Positions 28,401-36,162 of a DNA stretch of 64,000 nt are shown here, piece by piece (the stretch's first letter is position 1; each line of letters starts with the position of its first letter). Source of the DNA: Mucilaginibacter aurantiaciroseus (GTDB taxonomy: Bacteria > Bacteroidota > Bacteroidia > Sphingobacteriales > Sphingobacteriaceae); NCBI RefSeq assembly GCF_024055595.1, contig NZ_JAMXOF010000001.1, positions 1,426,001 to 1,490,000 of the forward strand, given 5' to 3'. Both the position numbers and the translations under genes were made by a program. The notes beneath the pieces were generated by a model. The model was not told where the DNA came from, did not search any database, and saw nothing but the letters and a program-made list of their open reading frames with translations.

Positions 28401-28700
28401 TTCCTGGCCTAGTGATAATGAAACGTCGCTTTGTACATTATCGTTAAAACCAATAAATTTAAATGTTACGGTGTAAGGGCCACCTACACGTAAGTTTGGA
28501 AGATTATACCTACCATCGGCACGGGTTCCGGTTGTGTAATTGGTTCCGGTTGGCCCGTGTAAGGCAATGATGGTTACACCGGGCAAGGGTAAGCCCTTCT
28601 CGTCTACCACCGTACCCGACAAGCTACTTGTAGTTACCTGTGCAAAGGTAGCCGCAGCTGTTACGAGAGAAAAAAATAATAAGAGTAAATACTTCCTCAT
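25425..28700 (-). CDS. Oar-like TonB-dependent outer-membrane receptor
   Basis: A 1091-residue protein: signal peptide (MRKYLLLLFFSLVTAAATFA), a carboxypeptidase-regulatory-like/CNA-B domain (about 25-110; LSGTVVDEKGLPLPGVTI, RADGRYNLPNLRVGG), a plug region (about 120-240; VDGALFNNSFG and GRFAGTGVNTVTKSGTN), and a large beta barrel ending in QIGLRYIFN with the terminal aromatic. The plan matches Myxococcus Oar-like receptors rather than SusC (no typical SusC TonB-box/plug signature and no SusD next to it). It imports or exports a large ligand through the outer membrane using TonB energy; Oar-type receptors have been linked to protein secretion and signal export. The NHL lipoprotein is co-transcribed. 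Confidence 0.92.
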   Translation of the reverse strand: MRKYLLLLFFSLVTAAATFAQVTTSSLSGTVVDEKGLPLPGVTIIALHGPTGTNYTTGTRADGRYNLPNLRVGGPYTVTFKFIGFNDNVQSDVSLSLGQEFKINAKLSPTSTLLNEVQITGTQNKVINNSRTGSQEIITRSQIDRLPTINRSISDYTKLTPTANGNSFGGRSEKGNNLTVDGALFNNSFGLSSSLGGQTGSQPISLDAIEQIQVSVSPFDVTQGRFAGTGVNTVTKSGTNTFKGSVYLYKRSAGLVGLKAMTAEVLKPKIDYNQRGISVGGPIIKNKLFFFLSGEQERINDPATAFTAAQPGQTSGGSVSQVTNADLTKLKDFLKTNYQYDAGAFDNYQLATKSDKIAAKLDWNIDKNNTLSVKYFYLKSSKNIPPSASGAQGSRSPSLTTLPFFSSYYTINNNFNIGIAELNTRIGTNYANKLTVGYQALRDYRTSPGGGNFPLVDILNAAGNTQTTFGYEPFTANNVLNTDTYQLSDQFTIFAGKHEINLGASYELNKFKNGFAPNYNGGYRFNSFDDFYNSASNGASTAVRYDFRYSALPSGAFPFAYIKAYTVGIFAQDKWQVNDNFKLTYGVRADVPVYDTKSEDNTAASALTGFRGDYQINTSQYPKTRIQVSPRVGFNWDVNGNSTTQVRGGAGIFTGPVPYVYISNQASNNGVQFGSYSLVPGTGGISPTDQRLVFKPDVNANRPPSGEAKTNTSYNLAITDKDFKFPSNFRGNLAVDQKLPFGFIGTLEGIYSKDINAAYYQNVALPSTGTALVGSDNRIRYSNTTVYPSIGAGGAGNTAANPNITDAILLKNNNKGYTYSITAQLQRTFKEFYFNIAYTRSDARTVNDGGSIAQSTWRDRAVSGDPNADVTSYANFYQPNRIIASASYRKQYLNHLTTSVGLTYEAANTGVASYVYNGDVNGDGQTSNDLVYVPKDANDIVLVKDNAADPRSVSQTYAQLSAYINQDPYLSKRKGKYAERNGLILPYFHLVNFNFTQDLYQTSGKIKNTVQFEFNIINLGNFLNSAWGNFKFVNRTGLLAFKGIDAATGKPTYSFPYFDNANQAPLTNSFGNGVSQASRWQAQIGLRYIFN

Positions 28701-29035
28701 ACGTTGTTTTTTTAGTTTAACTGTTAAATGAATTAATTGTTAATTGAATTAATAGGGCAAAGATATGTATTAGCCCTATTTGGTATATTAAGTTAATGTT
28801 AACAATAATTATATATTTTTCAACACTTTGCACTTAATTTAAGTAATAATGAAATTTTGATGAATTGTTAGTGTAATATTTACATTACAACTGCCATTCC
28901 CATCAATAAACATTTTGATTATTAGCTATTTATGTTAAATTTTCTGCCTTGTTTCTAAATCACTTCCCAATTTTTCATTTCCACTGCTTTTTAATTAGCT
29001 TTGGCATTCCAAAAATCATAAAAGATACATAATAT
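28701..29035. promoter_or_regulatory. Divergent AT-rich gap: receptor and lpdA promoter candidates
   Basis: 335 bases without a gene. An inverted repeat AATAGGGC/GCCCTATT (28751-28758 with 28773-28780) surrounds a minus-strand -7-like box TATCTTTG (28758-28765) facing the receptor gene, and a plus-strand box TAGCTTTG (28996-29003) faces the dihydrolipoyl dehydrogenase gene. No clear -33 elements. Confidence 0.4.
28996..29003 (+). promoter_or_regulatory. lpdA: Candidate -7 box (TAGCTTTG) of the lpdA gene
   Basis: A full TAnnTTTG match, 32 nt before the start codon at 29036. Confidence 0.4.
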
Positions 29036-30424
29036 ATGGATTACGATTTAATTGTTATTGGTTCGGGCCCGGGCGGCTATGTTGCTGCTATCCGTGCATC
29101 GCAATTGGGTTTAAAAACCGCCATTGTCGAAAAAGAATCGCTTGGGGGCGTTTGCCTTAACTGGGGTTGTATCCCTACAAAAGCTTTAATAAAAAGCGCC
29201 CAGGTTTTTGAATATTTGAACCACGCTGCCGATTACGGCATTAAAGTAGACGGTGGCGAAGTTGATTTTGAAGCCGTTGTAAAACGTAGCCGTGGCGTTG
29301 CCGACGGCATGAGCAAGGGCGTTCAGTTTTTAATGAAGAAAAATAAGATCGACGTTATTATAGGTTACGGCTCACTTAAATCAAAAAGTACCGTTTCTGT
29401 TAAATTAAGCGACGGTGCTACAAAAGATTTTACCGCTACCAGTATTATTTTGGCAACAGGTGGCCGCTCGCGCGAGTTGCCTAACCTTAAACAGGATGGT
29501 AAAAAAGTAATTGGTTACCGCCAGGCTATGATATTGCCTCAGCAACCTAAATCGATTGTTGTGGTTGGTTCTGGCGCTATCGGTATCGAGTTTGCATACT
29601 TCTACAATGCCATAGGTACAAAAGTTACCGTGGTTGAGTTTTTGGATAATATTATTCCTTTAGAGGACGAGGAGATCTCGAAAGGCTTATTACGTATACT
29701 TAAAAAACAAGGTATCAATATCATGACCGGTTCTACCGTTGAATCTGTTGATACCAATGGAGAAGGCTGCCGTGTTAACGTTAAAACCGCTAACGGCAAC
29801 CTGGTATTGGAGGCTGATATAGTATTGTCTGCTATTGGCATCTCTACCAATATCGAAGGTATTGGCCTTGAAGAGAACGGCATAAAAACCGACAAAGGCA
29901 AAGTATTGGTTGATGATTTTTACAAAACCAACGTTGAAGGTGTTTACGCAATTGGTGATATTGTTAAAGGACAGGCACTGGCACACGTTGCATCTGCCGA
30001 GGGTATCATCTGCGTAGAAAAAATCGCGGGTAAAAACCCCGAGCCTTTAGATTATAACAACATCCCCGGCTGTACTTATTGCTCACCCGAGGTTGCTTCT
30101 GTAGGATATACTGAAAAAGCGGCCAAAGAAGCAGGTTACGAAGTTAAGATCGGTAAATTCCCTTTCTCTGCATCGGGTAAGGCAAGTGCCGCCGGCGCTA
30201 AAGATGGTTTTGTTAAACTGATCTTTGATGCTAAATACGGCGAGTTCCTGGGCGCGCACATGCTGGGCCTGAACGTCACCGAAATGATAGCCGAAGTGGT
30301 TACCGCACGTAAGCTGGAAACTACCGGTCACGATATCATCAAATCGGTACACCCTCACCCTACCATGAGCGAGGCTATAATGGAGGCCGCTGCTGATGCC
30401 TACGGCGAAGTAATACACTTATAA
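29036..30424 (+). CDS. lpdA: Dihydrolipoyl dehydrogenase (E3)
   Basis: A 462-residue flavoprotein disulfide reductase that re-oxidises lipoamide in 2-oxoacid dehydrogenase and glycine-cleavage complexes, passing electrons to NAD+. Visible sites: FAD-binding GSGPGG at 9-14, redox-active pair Cys40/Cys45 in GGVCLNWGCIPTK, the NAD-binding VVVGSGAIGIEFAYF near 174-188, GDIVKGQALAHVA near 304, and the C-terminal catalytic dyad His441/Glu446 in HPHPTMSE. Length and motifs are standard. No E1 or E2 gene is adjacent, so it may serve several complexes. A strong bidirectional terminator follows. Confidence 0.96.
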   Translation: MDYDLIVIGSGPGGYVAAIRASQLGLKTAIVEKESLGGVCLNWGCIPTKALIKSAQVFEYLNHAADYGIKVDGGEVDFEAVVKRSRGVADGMSKGVQFLMKKNKIDVIIGYGSLKSKSTVSVKLSDGATKDFTATSIILATGGRSRELPNLKQDGKKVIGYRQAMILPQQPKSIVVVGSGAIGIEFAYFYNAIGTKVTVVEFLDNIIPLEDEEISKGLLRILKKQGINIMTGSTVESVDTNGEGCRVNVKTANGNLVLEADIVLSAIGISTNIEGIGLEENGIKTDKGKVLVDDFYKTNVEGVYAIGDIVKGQALAHVASAEGIICVEKIAGKNPEPLDYNNIPGCTYCSPEVASVGYTEKAAKEAGYEVKIGKFPFSASGKASAAGAKDGFVKLIFDAKYGEFLGAHMLGLNVTEMIAEVVTARKLETTGHDIIKSVHPHPTMSEAIMEAAADAYGEVIHL

Positions 30425-30440
30425 TAATAAGTACTCATAT

Positions 30441-30476
30441 AAAAAGCCGCTTTGGAAAACCCCAAAGCGGCTTTTT
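30441..30476. terminator. Bidirectional terminator
   Basis: The stem AAAAAGCCGCTTTGG/CCAAAGCGGCTTTTT ends in T-runs on both strands; it lies between the lpdA and carboxylesterase genes, which converge. Confidence 0.9.
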
Positions 30477-30491
30477 ATTACACGGATATTC

Positions 30492-32132
30492 TTATTTCAA
30501 ATATTGTTTATTCAAAAATTTATACCGCTCGCTAAGATTGCTACTCTCTTTTTCTAAAACAGTTTTTACATTGATGTTAATGAATGACACCTCGCTATCT
30601 TTTAAGTTTGCACCCCATTTTGGCAGGCCTGCACCATTGGGGTTACCTGTTTTAATAAAGTTGGCAAAAAAACTTTCCATGGTTTTAGATACCTTGTAAT
30701 CGTCGGGCGTCCAGGCATAAGTAGTATTTGTGGTAAGGTTACCCATGGCATATTCAATCTCTGAGGCGTGGGCTGCCCCCGCGTACGGCTCGGGTGCATT
30801 ATTTGCATCCGGCTTGGCTTTATCATCCCCCTTGATAATGCCGCCTGCAAGCCCGGCTTTAATGTTTCCCATTTTAGCCGTCATTGGCGGGCGTGGTTTC
30901 GAGAATAGGTAGCGATAAACCGGCTTACCGCTTGTAGCCGCATGCACATCAGCCCATTTCCAGGTACTATAGCTAATAAACCTGTCGCTGGCCAGTTCTG
31001 TGGCCGATTTAATTACTTCTGCTTCTGTATTGCCGGGATACAGTTTTAAAACTTCGTCTGCTTTCTCGTCGTAAAGCATTTTAACCTGCGCAATGTAATT
31101 CTCGGGAGTTGGCGCTTTGCCATACATTACGGCTTGGTACGGTATCTCTGCGGAGTTCCATCCTACCAGCAATGGCACTTTTGCCTGTTCACCGGCCATA
31201 AATGATTCTACCGGTTTCTTAATAAGGAAATAACCATCGATGGTAGCTGATTGCATAGACGGCGTGCCGGGTTTTGCGGCTTCATCCAATAATTTATCGG
31301 CAGGCATCTCACGTAATTCCTTAAGCGATTTTACTCCTGCACTTTCCGCAAACTTCACTCCGTTGGCTTCGCCTTCTGCCAAAGTAATGGGCGCAAGCGT
31401 TGGTTTTATCATCGCGCCGCTTTCACCGATGGCACCCGCAAACAGGCCTTTAGATAATGGCGACACCATTTGCGCCGATACCGCTATTGAACCAGCAGAC
31501 TCCCCTGCTATGGTTATGCGGTTTGGGTCGCCACCAAAAGCCGCTATATTCTTTTTCACCCAAAGCAGGGCAGCGTTCTGGTCAAGCAACCCATAATTAC
31601 CTGAGGACTGGTGCACCGATTCTTTTGTCAACTCCGGGTGCGCCATAAAACCGAATACGCCCAAACGGTAATTGATAGTTAAAGCAATAATACCGCGTTT
31701 AGCCATGCTCTCCCCATCGTAACGGGCTTCAGATCCATCACCAGCAACAAAGCCACCACCGTAGAAGTAAACCAGCACAGGCAGTTTAGCTTTAGATGCT
31801 TTTGCAGGTACCCAAACGTTCAGGTACAGGCAATCCTCGCTCATGCCCGGCGTACGGAAACCCATATCGCCAAAAACCTTCTTTTGCATGGGATTGTACC
31901 CAAATGCATCGCATTTGCGAATACCTGTCCAATTATTAACAGTCTTTGGTTCTTTCCAGCGCAGTTCGCCAATAGGCGGCTGTGCAAACGGGATGCCTTT
32001 AAAGCTATTTACTCCCGACTTTTCAGTAACGCTTTCCACAATGCCATTCTCGATTTTTACCTGTACGCCTTTTTGCGCGAACAAGGGCACGCAGGAAACT
32101 TGCATCAGCAGAAAAAAAATTATTATTTTCAT
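30492..32132 (-). CDS. Secreted type-B carboxylesterase (alpha/beta hydrolase)
   Basis: A 546-residue carboxylesterase/lipase of the COesterase family. The ATG at 32132 is chosen as it begins the signal peptide (MKIIIFFLLMQVSCVPLFA, cut near AQK); an in-frame ATG 96 nt upstream is less likely. Landmarks: FKGIPFAQPPIGELRWKEP, SEDCLYLNVW, FYGGGFVAGD (oxyanion hole), LDQNAALLWVKKNIAAFGGD, and the nucleophile GESAGS with Ser212; the acid and His are expected in the Glu and SEIEYAMGN/HASEIEY regions further on. Such enzymes hydrolyse esters, in some cases antibiotics or polymer side groups. A cysteine in the signal region (VSC) is followed by VPL, so a lipoprotein is possible but less likely. Confidence 0.92.
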   Translation of the reverse strand: MKIIIFFLLMQVSCVPLFAQKGVQVKIENGIVESVTEKSGVNSFKGIPFAQPPIGELRWKEPKTVNNWTGIRKCDAFGYNPMQKKVFGDMGFRTPGMSEDCLYLNVWVPAKASKAKLPVLVYFYGGGFVAGDGSEARYDGESMAKRGIIALTINYRLGVFGFMAHPELTKESVHQSSGNYGLLDQNAALLWVKKNIAAFGGDPNRITIAGESAGSIAVSAQMVSPLSKGLFAGAIGESGAMIKPTLAPITLAEGEANGVKFAESAGVKSLKELREMPADKLLDEAAKPGTPSMQSATIDGYFLIKKPVESFMAGEQAKVPLLVGWNSAEIPYQAVMYGKAPTPENYIAQVKMLYDEKADEVLKLYPGNTEAEVIKSATELASDRFISYSTWKWADVHAATSGKPVYRYLFSKPRPPMTAKMGNIKAGLAGGIIKGDDKAKPDANNAPEPYAGAAHASEIEYAMGNLTTNTTYAWTPDDYKVSKTMESFFANFIKTGNPNGAGLPKWGANLKDSEVSFININVKTVLEKESSNLSERYKFLNKQYLK

Positions 32133-32237
32133 GAAATATGTTTTATAATTGGTTGGTGATTGGATGTTGAAATTAACAAAAAATATCCGGCAACCAACTA
32201 TTGTGTCTGCCATACATATTGAACACAAGCTTGTTAC

Positions 32238-32537
32238 ATGATCACACCCGTTATGAAACCAACCATCACTATAGAATATTGCCCCAAATGCAACTGGCTA
32301 TTACGTGCGGCATATATGGCGCAAGAGTTACTAACCACATTTGTTGATGATATTTACGGCGTTACCCTACAACCCAGCGAAACCTCTGGTATATACAACA
32401 TTAGGGTAAATGAATTGGTAATATTCGACCGTAAAGAGGAGAGCCGTTTCCCCGAAATTAAGGAGTTAAAACAACTGGTGCGTGATGTGGTTAGCCCCGA
32501 TAAAAGCCTTGGGCATTCGGATAGATCTGCTACTTAA
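32238..32537 (+). CDS. SelT/SelW/SelH-family (Rdx) thioredoxin-like protein, Cys form
   Basis: A small 99-residue protein with a single CxxC near the N-terminus (YCPKCNW, Cys15 and Cys18) followed by FVDDIYGVTLQPSETSGIYN and a C-terminal helix. This matches the Rdx fold of the SelW/SelT/SelH group; in eukaryotic members the second Cys is often selenocysteine, here an ordinary Cys. Members are proposed glutathione/thioredoxin-linked redox proteins without a fixed substrate. An in-frame ATG at 32253 would remove five residues and cannot be excluded. It is 105 nt from the start of the divergent carboxylesterase gene; an Rrf2 regulator follows by 65 nt. Confidence 0.85.
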   Translation: MITPVMKPTITIEYCPKCNWLLRAAYMAQELLTTFVDDIYGVTLQPSETSGIYNIRVNELVIFDRKEESRFPEIKELKQLVRDVVSPDKSLGHSDRSAT

Positions 32538-32578
32538 TTTACTATGCATACATATTATGTAGTATAAATTTGTTTATG

Positions 32579-32586
32579 TAATTTTG
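32579..32586 (+). promoter_or_regulatory. Candidate -7 box (TAATTTTG) of the Rrf2 gene
   Basis: A full TAnnTTTG match, 16 nt before the start codon at 32603, implying a leader of roughly 10 nt. Confidence 0.4.
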
Positions 32587-32602
32587 AGTGTTATATTTAT
32601 AG

Positions 32603-33040
32603 ATGCTATCCAAAAAAACTAAATACGCGATAAAGGCGCTAGTTGTCATGGGCAAAAACATGGACAAGCCGCCTATGCAGATCTCAAAGATCGCCGAGCT
32701 GGAAAAAATCCCTAAAAAATTCCTGGAGCAGATCCTGCTCGACCTTAGGAACGCAGGTTACCTCTATAGCAAAAAAGGTGCAGGCGGTGGCTACAGCCTC
32801 AACAAGGACCCTAAAGAAATTTTCCTGGTTAGCATTATGCGTATTACCGATGGCCCTATTGCCATGGTACCCTGCGCCAGCTTAAATTTCTATCACCGTT
32901 GCGATGAATGCCACCAAGAACATACCTGTGGCATTCGCGATGTGTTTATTGAAGTGCGCGACGCTACGCTAAAAATCCTATCTGAAACGAGTGTTGCTGA
33001 TATCATAGGCCGGGAAACTACTTTAATAAGTTTAGATTAA
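32603..33040 (+). CDS. Rrf2-family transcriptional regulator, cysteine-rich
   Basis: A 145-residue winged-helix regulator. The Rrf2 signature is clear: MLSKKTKYAIKALVVM, IAELEKIPKKFLEQILLDL (recognition helix) and AGGGYSLNKDP. Four cysteines cluster at 91, 100, 103 and 109 (CASLNFYHRCDECHQEHTC), where IscR-type members hold three Cys for a [2Fe-2S] cluster, so it may sense iron-sulfur, NO or redox state. No isc, suf or cys gene is next to it, so its targets are not obvious; the neighbouring SelW-like gene is a candidate. A -7-like box precedes it. Confidence 0.92.
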   Translation: MLSKKTKYAIKALVVMGKNMDKPPMQISKIAELEKIPKKFLEQILLDLRNAGYLYSKKGAGGGYSLNKDPKEIFLVSIMRITDGPIAMVPCASLNFYHRCDECHQEHTCGIRDVFIEVRDATLKILSETSVADIIGRETTLISLD

Positions 33041-33172
33041 GCCCTGCCGGGAATTCCTAAAATCTAATTTTTAAATCCTTAAAAAAAAATATATATACGA
33101 GAAATACTAAATTTAAAAAAAAAATATTTACTAACCTTTTATAATTTAGTTTTTAGGATTGGGGCAAAGCTC

Positions 33173-34645
33173 CTACTCATCATTTAATTTTTCTGAGATG
33201 TTTTTAATAGATTTATCCAGCAATGATGCTGATTTATGCAGATACTCTTCTATCTGCTGATATTCTTCCAATTTATTATCGCTGTGTTTAAGAATATCCA
33301 TTATCCCCAAAATATTGGTGAGGTGTTTACGTACCTCGTGCGAGTTGATAAACGCCAATTCTTCACGTTTTGATGCAAAAAGCAACTTTTCGTAATGTCT
33401 TTTTTGTTTTCCATTTCGGTAGATCAGCCCTACCGCCGCAATTATTAGTGCTGCCACTATCACAGTGAATATCAACCAAAGGCGTTCGCGTTTATAAGCC
33501 TCGGTGCGTTGTATATAGGAGCTTTCAGTTTCGTCAATTTTTATTTGCGAGGAGATATCCCCTACCTGTGTTATTCGCGCATTGTTCTCCTTTGCATCTT
33601 TCAACGCCATTTTATAATTATTGGCTGCTGTTTTTGCATCGCCTTTTTTGTCTGCTATTTGTGCCAGCAATTCATATAAATGGAACCTTATCTCGGGGTG
33701 GTTATCATCTGTAGTATTAACCAGCAGATCATTCACCAATAGTTTTGCGGAATCTAACTGGTTATTCCTAAAATAAGCATCCGCCAAATGCTGGTTCTCC
33801 AACTCGTTGGATACATATTTCGCATCAGCCTTTAAAGCCTTTATCTGTTTAATAGCATCGGGATAGTTGCCCTTAAGCAAACTTAAATAATAGGCCGTAC
33901 GCAACCTGTAGGTATGAATTTTGTACGATCTGTTGCTTGTATCGCCTAATTTATCATGGTAAACTTTCAGCGAATCGTAGTTTCGCATCCTGAAATAATT
34001 TTCAGATTTATTATACCTAATGATAGTATTAAGCTGCGCCTTGCGGCCAGCAGTTTCGCTCCGCAATATTTCCTGAGCCTGATCAAGATAGTTGATGGAT
34101 TGATTATAGAAACTGGCTTTGTAGTAAAGGTCGGATATGTTAACATCAAGTAAGGCCCGAAAGTAGTCATCATTTAAACTTAGTGCCTCTTTTTTTGCCA
34201 TGCGATAACTGTAAATGGCACCGGTAAAATTTCCCTGGTCAGTTTGTATAAAGCTAAGATGACTTAAAAATTGATAAAGCAGATAACTATTATTTTGCTC
34301 ACGTGCAAGGTCTATAGACCTAAGCATGTGTGTTTCGGCACTTTTAAGGTTATATGTTTTGTTGGCAGATATACTTTGGGTGAAATTTGTGAACGCATTT
34401 TTCTCAGGCAAATCATACTTATTGAATAATCCAATAAGGGTATCTTTACCGCAAATCGCGCCATCGGGCTTTACATTCTGAAAATATGATTTAATAAACC
34501 TGATAAGCCGTTTTTGCTGGGTGAGCCTATCTTTTTGTTGAATAATATCAATAAGTGTATCCTTATTGATACTTATTTCTTGCGCATGCAAAGCACAGGT
34601 AGTTAAGGATATAAAAGCTATAGTAACATAAAGTTTCCTGCGCAT
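33173..34645 (-). CDS. TPR protein with membrane anchor and histidine-kinase-like helix, no ATPase domain
   Basis: A 490-residue protein: signal peptide (to about 22), a long periplasmic tetratricopeptide array (about 60-360), one membrane helix (WLIFTVIVAALIIAAVGLIY, about 386-405), then a coiled-coil and a short cytoplasmic part with SHEVRKHLTNILGIMDILKH. This resembles the H-box of hybrid/PAS-linked sensor kinases, with His436 as the possible phosphorylated residue. The chain ends at about 54 residues after it, so the HATPase catalytic domain is missing, and no remnant of one is seen in the 132 bases after the stop. TPR-sensor kinases of this plan are common in Bacteroidota. It may be a truncated kinase, a phosphotransfer protein, or a scaffold. 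No cognate regulator is adjacent. Confidence 0.82.
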   Translation of the reverse strand: MRRKLYVTIAFISLTTCALHAQEISINKDTLIDIIQQKDRLTQQKRLIRFIKSYFQNVKPDGAICGKDTLIGLFNKYDLPEKNAFTNFTQSISANKTYNLKSAETHMLRSIDLAREQNNSYLLYQFLSHLSFIQTDQGNFTGAIYSYRMAKKEALSLNDDYFRALLDVNISDLYYKASFYNQSINYLDQAQEILRSETAGRKAQLNTIIRYNKSENYFRMRNYDSLKVYHDKLGDTSNRSYKIHTYRLRTAYYLSLLKGNYPDAIKQIKALKADAKYVSNELENQHLADAYFRNNQLDSAKLLVNDLLVNTTDDNHPEIRFHLYELLAQIADKKGDAKTAANNYKMALKDAKENNARITQVGDISSQIKIDETESSYIQRTEAYKRERLWLIFTVIVAALIIAAVGLIYRNGKQKRHYEKLLFASKREELAFINSHEVRKHLTNILGIMDILKHSDNKLEEYQQIEEYLHKSASLLDKSIKNISEKLNDE

Positions 34646-34731
34646 ACAATTTATTTTCCTATAAAGTAACTATATGGAAACGTAAATGCAAGCAATTGTG
34701 TAATATATATTACGGGTTTAAACGGCTTTTT

Positions 34732-35451
34732 TTAGCTGTCAAACTTCTCTAAAAGTTTAAGCAGCGTTTCAAAATCCTTTGGATAAGGGGCGTGTACCGT
34801 AATATCCTCGCCTGACGGCAGCTTAAAACTAACTTCATAAGCGTGCAAAGCAAAACGTTTCATGATGGGTAATTCCTCCTGGTCTTTACCTAAAATGTAT
34901 TTACGTTTTATCTTAGAAAGAAAAACAGGCTGGCCTTTATACATTTCATCACCCGCGATTGAAGCGCGCTGCGTAGCCAGGTGGATCCTGATCTGGTGCA
35001 TACGGCCGGTAACCGGGCGGCACTCTGCTAATGTATAATGTTTAAAGTATTTTAGTGACTGAAACCACGTTTCGGCTCGTTTACCTTCCTGGCGGCTAAT
35101 CGTTACGTTTCCTTTCCCCACGTTAAGAATAGGCAGATCGATCAATAAGCTTTCGAAAACATGCGTACCATCGATTACCGCGTGATAAACCTTTTTCACC
35201 TTACGCCTTTCAAACTGCATGGATACCGTACGGTAAGCTTCCGGGTTTTTGGCTACAATAAGCGCGCCTGAGGTTTCTTTATCCAGGCGGTGGCAGATCT
35301 GTGCATCATCAGTATATTGTTTAGCGAGGCGCAGCATATTTATCTCGCCACCCTCGCGCTCATCCAACGAACTGATGAACGGTGGCTTGTTAACCACAAT
35401 AACATCATCGTCTTCAAATAGTATCAGGTTGGCAAACTTTGGAAACTTCAT
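34732..35451 (-). CDS. RluA-family pseudouridine synthase
   Basis: A 239-residue rRNA/tRNA pseudouridine synthase. Catalytic motif CHRLDKETSGAL has Asp57 as nucleophile; other family landmarks are IVAKNPEAY, VKKVYHAVIDG, and GRMHQIRIHLA. The N-terminal S4 RNA-binding domain of RluA/RluD is absent, which fits the shorter RluA/RluE-like enzymes common in Bacteroidota. The exact RNA target is unclear. The gene ends a leftward stretch and lies alone, with a repeat-like gap upstream. Confidence 0.92.
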   Translation of the reverse strand: MKFPKFANLILFEDDDVIVVNKPPFISSLDEREGGEINMLRLAKQYTDDAQICHRLDKETSGALIVAKNPEAYRTVSMQFERRKVKKVYHAVIDGTHVFESLLIDLPILNVGKGNVTISRQEGKRAETWFQSLKYFKHYTLAECRPVTGRMHQIRIHLATQRASIAGDEMYKGQPVFLSKIKRKYILGKDQEELPIMKRFALHAYEVSFKLPSGEDITVHAPYPKDFETLLKLLEKFDS

Positions 35452-35517
35452 AGCTGGTAAAAATACGGTTAATTAAATTAATTGTGGTATAGGTGTTAAA
35501 CATCGCTTTGCAAGTTT

Positions 35518-35669
35518 ACTCACCCTGACTACGCTGCGCTGGTCAACCTTCTCTGCTTCGCAATGAGCGTAAAAACAACGGTTACCGATTTCCATTTATA
35601 GACTAAAATATATTCTTCACTCTCTTTGCTAAGCAGAGAGTGTCGTGCACAAAGTACCGCGGGGTGAGT
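35518..35669. repeat. Nested inverted repeat (possible dispersed palindrome)
   Basis: The 330-base gap between the pseudouridine synthase and the Lys-rich protein holds no gene. Outer arms ACTCACCC (35518-35525) and GGGTGAGT (35662-35669) are inverted; inside is a 25-nt hairpin with arms CACTCTCT and AGAGAGTG (35618-35642). The sequence between is GC-richer than its flanks. This looks like a decayed copy of a repeat rather than a single-gene regulator, but no second full copy is in the window. Confidence 0.5.
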
Positions 35670-35781
35670 TACCTAAGCGTGTTAATTACCACTTCTCGTT
35701 CGGAGAGAGCTGGGATGAGGCTCAAACAAATTTTATTCAATAATGTTAATCACCTAATAATCATCTTCTACCTAAAACGTC

Positions 35782-36108
35782 ATGAGCACAAAAAAAACAC
35801 AGCCCGATGAAAAAGGCTTTTTCGAAAAGATAAAAGAAACCATTGAAGAATTTTGGGATGGCGACAAAGAAACTGCCGAAGACCTTAATGACAAAGCGGA
35901 ACACAAATTTGAAGACATCAAAGAATCGGTGACGGCTAAAAAAGCTACCGCAGCTAATGCAACCGTGGCCAAGAAAGTTACCGACACTACCGATAAAGCT
36001 AAAAAAGAAGCAATCGCTGTAAAAATTACTGCCGCTACCAAAGAAAAAGCAACAACAGCTTCTGCTACAAAAGCGACAACTACAGCAAAAAAAAACCTGG
36101 CTAAATAA
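35782..36108 (+). CDS. Small Lys/Ala/Thr-rich protein with acidic N-terminus
   Basis: A 108-residue protein of unknown function. The first 55 residues are acidic with aromatic spots (EKGFFEKIKETIEEFWDGD) and look helical; the last 50 are almost only Lys, Ala, Thr, Val (VAKKVTDTTDKAKKEAIAVK, ATKATTTAKKNLAK), like the tails of bacterial histone H1-like proteins. No signal peptide. The basic tail could bind nucleic acid or surface polymer, but the acidic head makes a plain DNA-binding role uncertain. Low-complexity codons (AAA/GCT/ACT-rich) are seen. It has its own terminator, shared with the response regulator. On the other strand an equally long frame exists but is hydrophobic Ala/Val low complexity and is rejected. 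Confidence 0.7.
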   Translation: MSTKKTQPDEKGFFEKIKETIEEFWDGDKETAEDLNDKAEHKFEDIKESVTAKKATAANATVAKKVTDTTDKAKKEAIAVKITAATKEKATTASATKATTTAKKNLAK

Positions 36109-36129
36109 GCCAAACGGTTATAAATTAAA

Positions 36130-36162
36130 AAAGGCCTCCGTTAGTGTTAACGGAAGCTTTTT
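36130..36162. terminator. Shared terminator of the Lys-rich gene and the response regulator
   Basis: An imperfect stem (CTCCGTTA/TAACGGAAG) with an A-run before and a T-run after, so it is oriented for both converging genes. It touches the stop codon of the response regulator. Confidence 0.75.

Noticed and set aside
25425..28700. SusC-type receptor of a polysaccharide utilisation locus
   Set aside because: No SusD, no glycoside hydrolases nearby, and the plug/barrel order resembles Oar.
35772..36113. 113-codon frame opposite the Lys-rich small gene
   Set aside because: Its Ala/Val-rich sequence is the antisense of Lys/Thr/Ala codons; the plus-strand frame has charged, natural-looking composition and a terminator.
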